64,000 nucleotides of DNA from contig WUJK01000001.1 in NCBI GenBank assembly GCA_011317545.1, positions 5,047,721-5,111,720 of the forward strand, given 5' to 3'. Positions 35,176 to 48,829 of this stretch are shown here, piece after piece. Position 1 is the stretch's first letter; each line of letters opens with the position of its first letter. A program made the position numbers and the translations under genes. The notes beneath the pieces were generated by a model. It did no database searches. It had not been told where the DNA came from and saw only the letters and a list, made by a program, of their open reading frames with translations. Source of the DNA: Coniella vitis (lineage: Eukaryota > Ascomycota > Sordariomycetes > Diaporthales > Schizoparmaceae).

Positions 35176-38100
35176 TTCTCTATCTAAGGCTATAATAGCT
35201 TTTTATTTTCATATTCTTTAATAAGGTCTAGGTATACGTTCTTTGGTGGTTCCTAAGTGTTTTCCGAATTATCGTAGTTTTTCCATTTGATAAGGTATTA
35301 TTTTCCGCGCCCGCGTTTACGTAAGTCGAGAATCTATTTAACTTCGTACTATACTTGCTCTGGTTCGATAATATCTGTATCGTACGAGAGTTCTGCGTCT
35401 GCTAGTGCTGGTTCCAGAAGTAAAATGTGGAAGACTAGGTATAGACGTATATATGGGATTTCGAGTTCGTAGTTAACTAGTGAAATCTATCGTGCGATTT
35501 TGTAAGGTCCGAGTTTTTTATAGTCGAGTTTATCGCTGGGTCTAGTGGTTTTAATATTTTTACAGTTAAGGTAGACTTTATCTCCCTTCTATAGGATTAG
35601 TCCCTTAATCCTTTTCTAATTAGCGTATTTCGTTATTTATTCTTTAGCGTTCTGAAGCATACGTTGAGTATCTTCGTATAATTGCTTGATTCTTCTAGCG
35701 TATTAGTCTACCGTTTCTGCGTTTCTATCTGGTAGTATTTCGTAGTATACTATAGGGTTATATCCGTAGAGTAGGAAGAATAGTGATTTTCCTATACTTA
35801 TCGTATCTACGCTATTATAAGCGAACTATACGGTTAGCAAAAGTTCGACCTAATTATCTTATTCGTAGTTAACGTAGTATTATAGATATTATTCTATAAT
35901 CTAGTTAGTATATTCTATTTGTCCGTCTATCTAAGGATAAAATGCCGTAGATATACGTTATATCGTTCCGAGGTATTTGGTAAGTAAGATCTAGAATTTT
36001 AATATAAATTTTCTATCTCTATCTAATATAATTTCCTAAGGTATTCCGTAGTTAGCGATAATAATACGGAGGAATATATATACGAGTTCTTCTGCGGTAC
36101 TACTTTCCTTATATAGTAGGAAGTATACGTACTTGCTTAGTCTATAAACTACTACTAAGATGCTATCGTACTATACCTAAGTTAAGGGTTCTCGTAAGAG
36201 GGGTAGCTTAGTAATAAAGTCTAGACTAATAGATAACCAAATAGTCGTAGGTACTAGTAGAGGTTATAGTAGTCTATAAGGTTTATATCGTTCTATCTTG
36301 TTTCGTTTGTATATATCGCAGTTATTAACGATATCCGTAACTCGTTTCTTAAGGTTCGGTAGGTTCTAATAATATTAGATCCTTTTATAGGTTGCTCTAA
36401 TTCCTTAGTATCTATATACCGGTACGCTATAGATGCTTCTAATATAATCGTTTTATTCCGGTGTTATTATACTATCGAGGTTAGGTATTTCTCCCTCGAT
36501 ACGTAGTATTATATTAAGTTCCTTAGTAATAGATAGTATAGTAAGGTTACCTTCCGAATCTTCCTTAAAGATTGCTATAATATCTTGGTCTTTGCTATTA
36601 CTATCCTTATAGTCTAACCGTCTACTAAGAGCGTCTGCTCGTTCGTTTTCCTTACCTTTACGGTAGATAATCTTAAAGTCGAATTCTAATAGGAATTCGT
36701 ACTATCTAACTTATCGTTTATTAAGCTGCTTTATTAAGGTAAATGCCTAAAGGTTCTTATAATCCGTATATATAAGAATTTATTGTTTTACGCCGATAAG
36801 GTAGTATCGCTATTCCCTAAAGGCTTCTACTATTGCTATAAGTTCTTAATCGGGCGTTCCGTAGTTAAGTTCTAGTCCGTTTAGCTTCTTGCTAAAGTTG
36901 CTAACTATCCGTAGTCGTCCTTTATTATCTCGTTATCCGAGTTATCCACCGAGTATATAATCTAATACGTTTATCTCGATCTCGAAAACTTTATCTTAGT
37001 CTGCTTCGACTAGGATTAGTTCTAATATAACGGCGTCCTTAATTATACTAAAGGCTTTCTATACCTATTCGTTCTAGTTAAAGGTAATATCCTTTTTCGT
37101 AAGTTCCGTAAGTAGTGCTGTAATACTACTATAGTTCTTAATAAATTATCGGTAGAAGTTAACGTAGCCTAAGAAGGCTCTAACGTCCTTAACGTTCTAA
37201 GGTATAGGCTAGTCCCTAACTGCCTATACTTTATCTTTCTGTATTCGTATATACCCTAGTATAATAGTATATCTAAGGTAGTTAACTTCTTAAGTATTCC
37301 AGTTGTATTTAGTAGGTTCTACTAAGATCTTATTATCTTAGAGGATTTATAGGATTATCGTAACGTACTTCTAGTATTCCTCGAATATTTTTGAATAAAT
37401 AAGGATATCGTCTAGGTAAGCGATTATAAAATAGTCGAGGTATTCGCGTAAGATAAAGTTCATTATTTCCTGGAATAATATAGGGGCGTTGGTAAGTCCG
37501 AATAGTATAATAAGATATTCGAAATGTCCGTAGCGTATTCTAAACGCTGTTTTCTATTCTTCTCCGGGTTTAATACGAATATACGTATATCCTTCTTTAA
37601 GGTCGAGGGCCGTAAACTATTAGGCTCCTCTAAGTCTATCCCTAAGTTCTTTAAAGAGAGGTAAGGGGTACCGATTCTTAATTATAATATCGTTAAGTTA
37701 TCGATAGTCAACGTATAGTTATAGTTTACCGTTTTTCTTTAGTATAAATAGGATTAGGTATCCTACTAGTAAATAGGAGGGTCTAATATAGCCTTTCTTA
37801 AGATTTTCGTCGATATATTCTCTAAGTGCTTTAAGTTTATCCTTATCTAATCCGTAGATAGGAAAGAACTTTAGTTATTCTCCTTCTTTAAATAGGATTT
37901 CGTAGTTATATAGGCCGTGCTCTAGTAGGCTGTTATCGAATTTTCCTTGAAATAGTTTTATAAACTTCCGATACTCTTCTAGTATACCGGAGAGGTCTCT
38001 AAACGTATCTTCGTCTTATATAGTTACTATTATAAGGAGATATCGTTATATATACTTAGTTCCTTCTTAAACTTATCGCGATAATATATCCTGCTATCTA

Positions 38101-41100
38101 TAGAATCCTATTATATCGTATCCTAATCTACCGTATCCCTTCTTTTATTAGGTATTAACTATCGCTAGATCCTTCTCTATAAGCTATCGAGGTTTATCGT
38201 ATCCTAGGGTAGTTATCGTCTTAGCTCTTCTCGATTTAGAGGTATATATAAATTCGTTTAAGCCCCTATTATCTAGGTATCGCTTAGTAACTAAATCCGA
38301 TCCTACGCCTTTAATTGCAACCGCTTCTTAGGTATCCGCTTTATCCTATAAAATATAACTATTAGTCTAATCGATTCGAGGATTTTCCTTTCTTAACTAT
38401 AATATACCTAAAATCAGCTCGTATTATACGGTATCCGTAATATCGAAGTTCATTAGTATCGTACGTCCGTAGATTGTGACTAGTAATTAATCAGATTCTA
38501 TATCGATAATACCTTAGCCGTAAGCGACTTCTATACCTTCTACGGTGCTAAGTTTATAGGGTTCTATTTTCTTCTTCTAAGGTATCCGTTCTCTATTAAT
38601 AACGCTTAGGGATATAAAGTTTCCTTACGCTCCGCTATCCAGGAGTACTATATAGTATTTATCGTTAATTCGTACTGCGATTTTCAAATATTCGTATATC
38701 GAGCTATCTATCGCATAGAGGGACTTTATCGTAAGTCCTAATCGCTTATTATCCCTTATAAGCGATCCTTGCTTTTTAGGTTCTACTATTCTTATTATAC
38801 TCTAAGAGCCGCTATCTATATTAGGTTCTTAGCTTATTATATTCCGTATCGTATATATACTACGGCCTATCGCTATAGGCGCGCTTAATTTTCTTCTTCG
38901 GTATACGGAGTCTATACTCCGGGCTGACTATCCTTAAGGTTATAGTAGGTACGCGCTTTATCCGCTAGGTATTCTACGTAATCGGCGCGCTTATAGAAGC
39001 TATAGTATATAGGTTCTGCGTATACGGGCTTCGTAGGCCTTTCTCTTTATTTCTATTCGCGTATTCTATACTAATCGAGCGCTTTTTCTTATATATAAGG
39101 TACGCACTAGGGTATCGTATATTAGTACCATTTTACTTATCGCGTAGTATATTCGTAGGGGGTATTATATATAAGGCTAATACTAGCGTAGTTTCCCCTT
39201 ATTCTAAGTACTTTATAATAATCGCTATTATCGTTATCGTAGGCGATAATGCTATACCCTATCTCGCGTATAGGGAACCATTCGTTAGTTACCTTATATT
39301 TAAAGTATTATCTGCAATTATATATAATGCAGGCAAACTATACGATCTAGTAGTATTTTTCGTAGAGGTAATTAATTCGCGCGTCTTCCTATATAAGGGG
39401 GGTTTCGTCTTAATAAGTTATTATCCTAAATAATTCTCTAAGTATAATACCGTAGATAAGGTAGTATATATCTCCTTTATCGGTATCTTCGTTTATAGAG
39501 CTTTCTAATTCTAAGCTCGTTTCTTTATTAATAGTTTAGGTGCTAGTACTCTAACCGATACTAAGCGTTTCCTATTATTCCGTAATTTCCGTAATATTGC
39601 TTTATAAAGTATCCGTTAGGAGAGGTATCCTCTAGGTAACTATAATTTATCGTTCCTTACGAGGTTTCTAAAGGAACTATCCTAAGCCTTACTTTACCGA
39701 GAGGTATATTATATAATTATCCTTATAATAGAAGGTCTAATTAAGGAGTTTATAATCGGAGTCGTCCGATACTTACTCTAAAAGCTAGTTTTAGCTAGGA
39801 GTAGAGTCCGTAATCTTGCGTATTATAATATTGGCTTATCGTCCTTCGGGGACTTTCTTAAATTCCCTAGGTTTCTTAGGTTATCGGCACTCTCGTGCGA
39901 AGTAGCCTATCTTGCCACAGTTAAAGCATTCCTTGCTTATAGGTTTACGTTAAGCTGCGTCGAGCTCTATAGGGCCTAAGTATATAGTGCCGCTAACTGC
40001 TGTACCTCGTTGCTAGAAGCTACGGTTAGTTATCTATTAAATCCGTCGTCCTATATTAGCGTAATTCCTCTATATAGTATAGCTTCCTCCTTTCTTATTT
40101 TTCTCTATACGTTTTTCGTAGAGACGGTTATCGATACGGATAGTATTATTACTAAATATCGTAAAGTCTTTAGGCTAGTCCTACTTAGAGATTTCGTCCT
40201 TAACCTTATCCTTAAGTCCTCTATAATAGTATTCTATAAGGTTCTTATCTTCCTAAGGGAGGTATACTAAGAGTTGCTTAAAGCGGACCGTATAGGCTAA
40301 AGCAGACTTATTCTACTTAAGTTCTATAAGTTGCTACGCTATAGTCCGTTCTTCGTTAGGATCGCTAAATATTTCCTTAAGGATACGTTCGAATCCTACA
40401 AATAAATCGAATATATTCTTAATAGTCGTCTTACGTTAATCGAGGTTACTTAGGTATTTAATATAGTTACAAAGTAAGGGTTCGTACCAGATAAGCGTAT
40501 CTTTTTCGAGTCGTATACCGGCTAGGATAACTTTATCGGGTTTAGTAGTAAATTAAGCTACGTTATATAGGAAGTATACCTTATAATAGGTAAGGAACCC
40601 TTAAAGCGTTTTCTAGTTACCGTTATATATAGCAGGTTTATCTATCTTATAGCCGTTACCGGTATTCTAGATAATAGGCGCTAGGGGTATAGCGGCCGTA
40701 GCTTAGTATTATTCGATTTACTAAGCCTACCGATAGATAATACGATTCTACTGCTCCTAAGCCTATCGGAGTATAGCGAGTTGCTAAGTAAGTTCGATTA
40801 ATTAGTATATTATATCTTCCTAAGTTACAACCTAGCGACGTCCTTCGCCTAAGGTAGACGGGGTAGGAGTTTAAGGAGCTATTACTATACTTAATATTGC
40901 CTAAGAGGTATACGTAGACCGTCCTGAACAAGAGTTATAAAAATATAATAATCCTTGCCTAAATCCCGGATTCTGGAAGTACCTATAAGTTATATATTAG
41001 CAGGTAGGGAAGTATTACCTTTAAATCTTCGTACGTTATCGAGCAATATTAAGTATTACAAGTAATTAAGAGGGATTACCCTATTATATAAAATAATACT

Positions 41101-41413
41101 TAGATTTACAACTAAAGACTATAAGGAAACTATCTAATATTAAGCCGTAAACTCCTATCCTTATATCCTTCTATTATCTTAGTGAGTCGATATAGTCGAT
41201 ATCGATCTTATCGATCCATAGTGTGCCAGTCGATGCAGTCGATATCGATTCTATCGATCGTGCAACCATCAGGACCCTAACCCTGATTATATCATTATAA
41301 GTATCCGGATATCCTTATATAAGAGATCCCCATCGGTCCGTTAAGGTTCCGATTTGCTGGCATATGGTTGCGCTGGCCTGTTCTTGTGACCTGCATATTC
41401 ATGGGTTATAATA

Positions 41414-44400
41414 TTTATATTAAGGATAAATAGAGGAGGATAGTTTAGATTATATAAAGGCTTTATTACTTTATATAAAACCCGTAAGGGGCCTTTAATA
41501 CTACTACTACTCTATACGGAGTTTTCTACCCCTAACCCGTTCCCTACCCCCTCTTCGTATATAATCTTATTTACCTTATATTATAAATTAGCTCGTATAG
41601 ATAAGAGATTTTCCGTTTCTTTCGTATACTATATTATTAAACCGAATACCTTATCTTTTTTTATTTTCTATCTCTATATAATATATTCTCTTTCCGTACG
41701 ATAGAATAATATATTACTATAAATACGGAATATAATATCCTAATTTACCGTTTCTGCTAGGTTAGCGTATAGCCCGGTACCGGGATTTATATATATTTCC
41801 GCTAATAGTATTACCTTAAAGGGCTTATACTTAAGGATATTCTCTCTTCGTATAATAATACCCCGTTCGCCGATCTAGCCTCCGTATAACTCCCCGACGA
41901 TAATTTAGATCCGATTCCTTATTTAGCTATTATATAGGGCTTAAGCTATTAATCCTGCCGATACCTTATACCTTCGTATACCCTTTTCCAACGGTATCTT
42001 AAAGTAAGTTTATATCCTATATACGAGAATATAGGTTAATCCGTATAGCTTTAGAGCTAGCTTACCGTCCCCTAATATAGATAGTATTAGATCGTTTATA
42101 TAGAAGCGGAAGAAGTAAACCTTATACCTATTCTCTCCTTATCTCCTATTACGCTTAATCCAGATTTAGCTTTATTCGAAAACGCCCTTACCTAATAGGA
42201 AGCTATATTTCTTAAAGTCGACTAGGACTATATACGAATAGGCGATATATATAAAGGCCTCGATTATAATTCGGCTTAAGTAAAAAGGGTTAGCTAGGTT
42301 CCGTATTTTTAATTATACGATAAGCTTACTATTTATTAAGCTACTCTCTAGGACGAGAAGGGGAAGGCCCGATCTACTATATAATAACTAAAAAGGCCGG
42401 AGATTCTATTAGAGTATTTTATATAACTTTAGTAAATCTTAAGAAGCTTTATATAAGAGCTTAATCGCTACCTTTTATAGCTACCTACTATTCTAATCGA
42501 AATACTCTAATAGCTTATAAGTATCTTATCGATATAGCCGAATCCCCGCCCCTTTATATAGCCGGGGTTAGATTTAACGATTATATAATATCGTTTTTTT
42601 AGATAATAATATCTTATCTTCTATATTCGTATATATTATCTGGGATAGGAGTAAGCGTACGAGTAATAAGTAGTCTCCTTTTCGGTTAAATAATAGTCGC
42701 TCTTATATAATATAATTACTATAGTTAATATACTTCTCGATTATATAGAGCCCCCGGTCTCTACCTAGCTAGCTAAGCGTTTATATAAAGCCTAGATATT
42801 TACTCCGGATTTAGACGATAATATATACGAAGAGGACGATAGGGAAAGTCCTTAGAGTTATATAAGTCTAAGCCCCGAATATATAGAGGAGACCGATATC
42901 CTCGATTATATAATCTTTTAGTTTTTTCTTTTATCTCTTCGGTATTATATTAGCGGGAATCTCTATTTAAATCTACTCCTTTACTTTTATATAGCGTTAG
43001 GAATCCGTACGGAGCCGCTTAGCTTTCTAGAATCCTATCTTTATATAACCCGGCTTATAACGCTTCTCTAGCTTATATATCTGTTTTTTCTTAAAGCCGA
43101 ATTTCTCGATAAGCTATTAGAGCTTAAAGCTATTAGCGTATAAACGGTCTAGCGCTTCCGTATAGCGTATAGCAAGTAGATAATACCCGGTATATATACG
43201 CCTATTAGTACGATTATCGCCTAGATAACGTACGGATACGGTTAGCGCTATTAGATAATAGAGTAGGCTTTTATATAATAGTTTAAAGATAAATAAATCC
43301 TTTTCTATAATAGTAAAGCAATTCCCGTATAGGCGTTTTAGCAGGCCTTATATAAGCTTATTAATAAGGCTATCTATCTCTTTAACGGCCTTCTTTCTAG
43401 GTCCTAGGAGGAGCTTTATATAACGGTCGAGCCTATACGGATTGTCGATTATACTATATAGGTCGGCGCTAGATAGTTATTTATAACCGACCCCCGGAAT
43501 ATATAGCTTCGCCCGGGGCCTTATATAATACTTAGCTTACTCTAACTGTTTCTCTAGGATTCTATATAAGGCTAATAGAAGAAGAAACCGGTTTATTAAT
43601 AGCTTTAGTAGCTTTATATATTCCGTAAGCTTCTCCTTATCCTTATATATATCTAGGGCGGGTAGCCCGGATAAGGGCCCGAAATCCTTACCGTTCGGTA
43701 TAGGGATTCCTAATAGCTTATACGGAATATCTTTATTCTAAATAGTAAGGTTATAATTACTACGGACCGGGATAAAGGTAAATCGGCTTATAATATACGA
43801 AGCTATAAGGTTATACGCTTTCTCCCGCCGCCGGTTAGGCTTTTCCTTATCGTTTATATTATCTAGCTTTTACCGGTAGAGCGGCTACTTTATATATAAT
43901 ACGGGTTACGCTCGCCCGGCTATCGGCGAATAACTTAAATATCTCTAATACGAGAGTAATTCTAGGGTTTATATAACCGAAAAGCTTAGTATACTCCTTA
44001 TATAATATCTCTAGCCGAGGCTCGGTATTTATATTAGTATTATACGTTACCGTATAATCGTAATCGAATTCGGATAGTAAATCCGGGGTCTTAATACGAA
44101 ATAAGCGGAACTCTAGATCGGTAAAGATAAGGATTCGTACTATTAGGATATCGATCCGCTTATAAGTAAGCCGGGTAATAAAGGGACTAGAGGCTAGAAT
44201 ATCGTCTAGGATTTATAGGCTATATATAGTACGAAGGTTATATAATAATATTACGCTATTTATATTAGGTTTCTAGGGTCTTTATAGCCCGAGATAATTA
44301 TAACCTTCTATATAGTTAGTTTACTCTAATATTAGTTCTTAAACGGTATAAGCCTAGAGGCTAGCGGGATTCCTTATATAGAAGGGGAAGACGAAGGTTA

Positions 44401-46116
44401 GTAAATACGGAAGCGGAAAGCTTCGCTCTTATATAAAGGTAGAGAGGGACTATATAAAAGCCCGAGCTTTATACCGCTAGCTTTACGCGCTCGTAGCATA
44501 TATATAGCTACGGATAAGGATTTTTTATAAGCGCTTTATACGCTCTTTAGAGCCGGTATTAAATAGAAATTAGCTAAATAGGCTTTATATTATTATATAA
44601 TCTACCGATTTTAAGGCTAGTAATTAATAATCTATATTTTACTAACCGGCGCTAGTAAAAGCTTACTTTTCTATATACTTACGATCTTAGAGAATAATAG
44701 GATTAGTATTATTATTATCCTATTTCTTATACTTATCGAGGATTTACTTATATAGGCCTATAAGCTTTAGATCGATATTATTTAGTTCTAGTCGGGGCTT
44801 TATACGGGGCGTAAGGGATTACTATACGCTATATAACTTATTTTCGTTAGTACGGATATCGCTATAATAGGCGAGTTTATATTATACGTTAATACGATTA
44901 TTACGGCTAGCCTTCTTATACGGATTTATATCGACGAATATTATACTATTATTACCGATTCGAACTACCGTATATAATTATACGAGCTAAAGAGTATATA
45001 ACGATTTAGGCAGCTACTTATTTTTCTAACGGCTATATTACCGCCTATATTTCTCGCTTAGTTTCGTATAGAGGTATTAGCTAAGAATACTAAAGTAATA
45101 TATATACGAACGAGTAAGGCTAATTATCGGTATACGGTTAAGGTAATCTTTATATAAAGCGGAGTAAGGCTTAATAAAGCGGTTTAGAGCTATATAATAG
45201 TAAGAGTATAAGAGCTTAGGGCTAAAATATATAGGTAATAGAAAGGGGTTATTTACTATTGCTTAAGGGAGGAGATACGGAAGTTTACCGTTATACTAGG
45301 GTGCCCGTATTATTATAGTAGGATAAGTAAGGATAAACGCTAAGCTGCTTATACGAACTAGAGTAAAGGCTAGGAAGGGTAGCGGTAGATTATAATAACG
45401 GTTAGGCTTAGTATAGGGATTAATATTAAGGGGATTACTATTATCGTATATATAGGGATACTATACGGGCTTATCGACTTTATCTAATAGGTCGGGCGAA
45501 GCGGCTATCGGGCTAGCGAGGTTATCTATTCGGTAATTATTTATAATAGGTAGTAGAACGTATAAGGGCTCCGGGAAGCGTATAATATAATCGAAAGTAC
45601 GAATATACTCTAGATAGAGTTGTATATATCGATAAAAAGGTATCGGCGGGTAATTTTAAGCGTATTTCTGGATAGGTCCGATACGGAGAGCTATATAACG
45701 GTGCCCGGGGCGGTTCCGTACGATAACTACGAAAGATAATAAGCCGTACGGTTCTAGGATAAGGGATTATAGAGGGTATATAAGTATACGGAGGGGTAAA
45801 AGATTTAGCTTCTTTACCGCTAGCTTTTAAAGGTCGAAGATAGTTATAATACGGTCTATTAGGTATTCCGTACGTACTATATATAGTCCTAAGGGCCGGC
45901 TAAAGGGCGATATAAAAAGGGGGGAGGGAAAAGAGGTTAGTATAAGCTTCTCGTACGAAAGTACGGTAAGGCCGATTTAATAGCGTATAAAGCCGTATAG
46001 CAGGCGATACGGTTCGAAGAGTTAAGTTATTACTTTCGGTATAAATTACCGCTAAACTAGTATAAGAAGAGGCGTTTAGGGGGGCTTTATACGGGGTATA
46101 TAGCGGAGGACCGAGT
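41414..46116 (+). pseudogene. Block A TLH: OrsD-RecQ helicase, strongly RIP-mutated
   Basis: This is collinear with 56822-61530 of block B but with far more stops. The OrsD-type zinc-finger region is near 41730-42010. The helicase part has the P-loop TGASKS at 44645-44662 and a motif II in which the histidine of DEYH has become tyrosine (about 44931-44943). Where block B has CG, block A very often has TA. Homology to block B stops at about 46116, so the C-terminal end of the gene is missing. TLH genes are typical of fungal subtelomeres; this one is dead. Confidence 0.8.
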
Positions 46117-46135
46117 TCTTCCTAATAGTAATTAT

Positions 46136-46163
46136 TAAATAGAATTAGATCTAATTCTATTTA
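46136..46163. repeat. 28-bp perfect palindrome at block A breakpoint
   Basis: The arms TAAATAGAATTAGA and TCTAATTCTATTTA are exact reverse complements with no spacer and are centred on AGATCT. It begins about 20 bases after homology with block B ends. Confidence 0.85.
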
Positions 46164-47031
46164 TAAAGTCCCTATAAAAGTCTCCACTTTTTTCGGACCC
46201 CGGTATATAAGGTCCTAGATATCTAAAACCTCGAGAACGCTAATAAAAATATACCCCCCTTAGGGGACCTACTTTTCAGCCCTACCTACCTAAAATCCTT
46301 TTTTCTTCTCCGTTTAAACTAACGTACTTTCTTCTATTATACTACCCCGGGAATCGGAAAGATAAAGGCGCGAGAAGGAAAAGAAGATTCCGTAGTATAG
46401 AGAAAAGAAAAAAAAAGAACGAAAAAAAAAGGAAGAAGAAAGGATATAGATCTATTTATTACTAAAGAATCTTTTAACCCTTTACTACTATTTATCTTAT
46501 CTATCTATATATATCTATATATATTATTATTATATATAAGTTCTATTTACTATAAGTGGAAAATAACTATAGAAGAGGAATAAAGTATCGAAAGTTTAAT
46601 ATATTTTTATTATTTACTAATCCTCTTTAAATAAAAGTATTATTATAATAAACTAAAGAATATTTATATAATCTAACTTTAAGCCCTCACCCTCTTTTCT
46701 TACTATAAATACTCGATAATACTATATAATATAATTATTCTTTTTTAAAAGAGAAGTTACTATAAGAAAAAAACAAAAAGATTATAATAGAATATAAATA
46801 AATACTATATATATCTCTTTCTATATATTCTATATAGTAAATAAATAGAATATATATCTCTCTATATATATTCTATATAGTAAATAAATATAGTATATAA
46901 ATATAGCCTATTTTTCTTTTTTTTCTTTTTTTTCTTTTCTTTTTTTTCTATAAAAATATAATAGTATTATTATTTTAATAAGTATTCGTCTTGGAATAAT
47001 AGAAAATATATAGCTAGATTCCTTAGATTTA
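46164..47031. other. AT-rich DNA, no gene seen
   Basis: Low-complexity A/T and purine or pyrimidine runs predominate (for example AAAGAAAAAAAAAGAACG near 46405 and T-runs near 46910), with a 41-43-bp near-repeat of ATATATCTC..TATATAGTAAATAAATA at 46805-46890. No coding frame was found. Confidence 0.5.
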
Positions 47032-47663
47032 GGGCTATTTAACGTACTATCTTTCTTAAACCCTAACCCTAAACCTAGGGCGTTATTCCAGAACTCGCTT
47101 AGCCCCGATAAGAACGATAAGAAATTCTAAACCCACTTAAACCTACTCTTACCCGGGTAGACCTACTAACTTTAACCCTAAATATCTTAACGAATATAAA
47201 GGGTATAAAGATATAAATAATATATTTGAATAGCTGGAATTTAGAGCTTTCGACTGATCCCGGATACACTATAGTGACTATATTATTATATGTTTTTCTT
47301 TTCACTAAAGTAAAGTTGACTATATAAGTTCGGAAAAAATCAGAGTTTTCACCGAAAAGCAAAGTAGTCGAGTCGTTTCGACGGCCGACTATAATACTAG
47401 AAGTTCCGTATTCGAGTATAACGTCGGGGAAACTGCTAGTGAGTTTTTCTGATAATTATAAGTGGGTTATATAGTATTAAATTATAGTATAACTGGAAGG
47501 GTTAGCCGCGTAATAGTATAATGCCCCTGCTCGATAGAATAGTTATAGGAAAATATATATATAAAGTGTAACCGCAGAATATATATATATATATATAAAG
47601 TATAACCGCAGAGTATATATAATCGTCCTATTGGGCAGGGTTAAAGGGCTTACGTAAATAGCC
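47032..47663. mobile_element. Candidate MITE-like element with short TIRs
   Basis: GGGCTATTTAACGTA at the left faces TACGTAAATAGCCC at the right, about 630 bp apart, and inside both there are telomere-like or AACCCT-containing segments. TA lies immediately left and one base beyond the right end. The interior (47220-47640) is less RIP-mutated than its surroundings and includes a tandem pair of TATAAAGTGTAACCGCAGA and (TA)n. No transposase is present. An open minus-strand frame inside lacks an ATG. Confidence 0.3.
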
Positions 47664-47879
47664 CCTAGTTACCTCGAATATAGAACTTCTTTTTTAAAAA
47701 AATAAAAAAAAACTTAAGTTTTTTTATTATATTATTTATTTTCTATAGATCTTTTACTATAGTTATTATAAATCTTTATATATATATATTAGTTTAAGCC
47801 TTATAATCTTATTATTTTAACCTTTTCTACGCTTTTTACTCTAAGTTTTATACCCTAGTTACTTTAAACCTCTCTATAT
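47664..47879. other. AT-rich spacer
   Basis: These are A- and T-runs and TATATATA between the candidate MITE and the tandem array. No gene is seen. Confidence 0.5.
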
Positions 47880-48605
47880 TATTTACTTTATATAAATCTA
47901 AGTCTCGTACCCTACTTACCCTAAACCTCTCTACGCTTTTTACTCTTTTTTACTCTAAGTCTCGTACTCTAATTACCCTAGACCTCTCTACGCTTTTTAC
48001 TCTCTATTACTCTAAATCTTATACTCTAGTTACCCTAGACCTCTCTACGCTATATCTTATACCCTAGTTACCCTAGAACTCTCTACGCCTTTTACTCCTT
48101 TTTACTCTAAGTCTCGTACCCTAGTTACCCTAGATCTCTCTACGCCTTTTACTCCTTTTTACTCTAAGTCTCGTACTCTAGTTACCCTAAACCTCTCTAC
48201 GCCCTTTACTCCTTTTTACTCTAAGTCTTATACTCTAGTTACCCTAGACCTCTCTACGCTTCTTATTCTCTATTACTCTAAGTCTCGTACTCTAATTACC
48301 CTAGACCTCTCTACGCTATATCTTATACCCTAGTTACCCTAGATCTCTCTACGCCTTTTACTCCTTTTTACTCTAAGTCTTATACTCTAGTTACCCTAGA
48401 CCTCTTTATACTTTTTACTCTTTTTTACTCTAAGTCTCGTACTCTAGTTACCCTAGACCCCTTTACGCTTCTTATTCTCTATTACTCTAAGTCTCGTACT
48501 CTAGTTACCTTAGACCTCTTTATACTATTTACTCTTTTTTACTCTAAGTCTTATACTCTAGTTACCCTAGACCTCTCTACTTAATTTACCCTAGACCTCT
48601 CTACT
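47880..48605. repeat. Tandem array, unit about 57 bp
   Basis: About a dozen imperfect units contain TAGTTACCCTAGACCTCTCTACGC, then TTTTTACTC once or twice, then TAAGTCTCGTACTC. Unit length varies because the middle TTTTACTC part is present once or twice. It is C/T-rich on the + strand and each unit has a CCCTA core. No protein is encoded. Confidence 0.85.
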
Positions 48606-48829
48606 TAACTTACCCTAGACTATCCCTTTTATATTAATATATAGATCTCTTACTAAAACCTTCTAAATTCTAGCTATTATTTATTTTTTTTAATTTTTCT
48701 TTTCGCTTTTACCCTAACCCTTAACTATATTACGTAATATATATTTATATAACCCTATATATATTCTTATTAATCTTTTTCTGATTTTTTATATATATTT
48801 TAAAGTAATATAACTAAATAACTCGCCGA
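48606..48829. other. AT-rich spacer with CCCTAACCC
   Basis: No gene was found. It includes ACCCTAACCC near 48710-48720, a single telomere-like motif. Confidence 0.4.

Larger units (their letters stand above)
33839..41413 (-). mobile_element. Gypsy1 copy 3, RIP-inactivated chromovirus (7575 bp)
   Basis: The element is complete, with LTRs of equal length (33839-34308 and 40944-41413, 470 bp each). The target duplication TTTAT is at 33834-33838 and 41414-41418, confirmed by the uninterrupted block B sequence (GTTCGTACC). gag-pol is on the minus strand: chromodomain near 35200-35290, integrase near 35700-36250, RT near 37400-37900, zinc knuckle near 39880-39940. Domain order and decay are as in copy 2. 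It splits TLH block A and is younger than the block duplication. Confidence 0.92.

Noticed and set aside
47099..47362. 87-residue minus-strand frame
   Set aside because: It has no ATG start, no recognisable motif, and lies in AT-rich DNA within a possible MITE.
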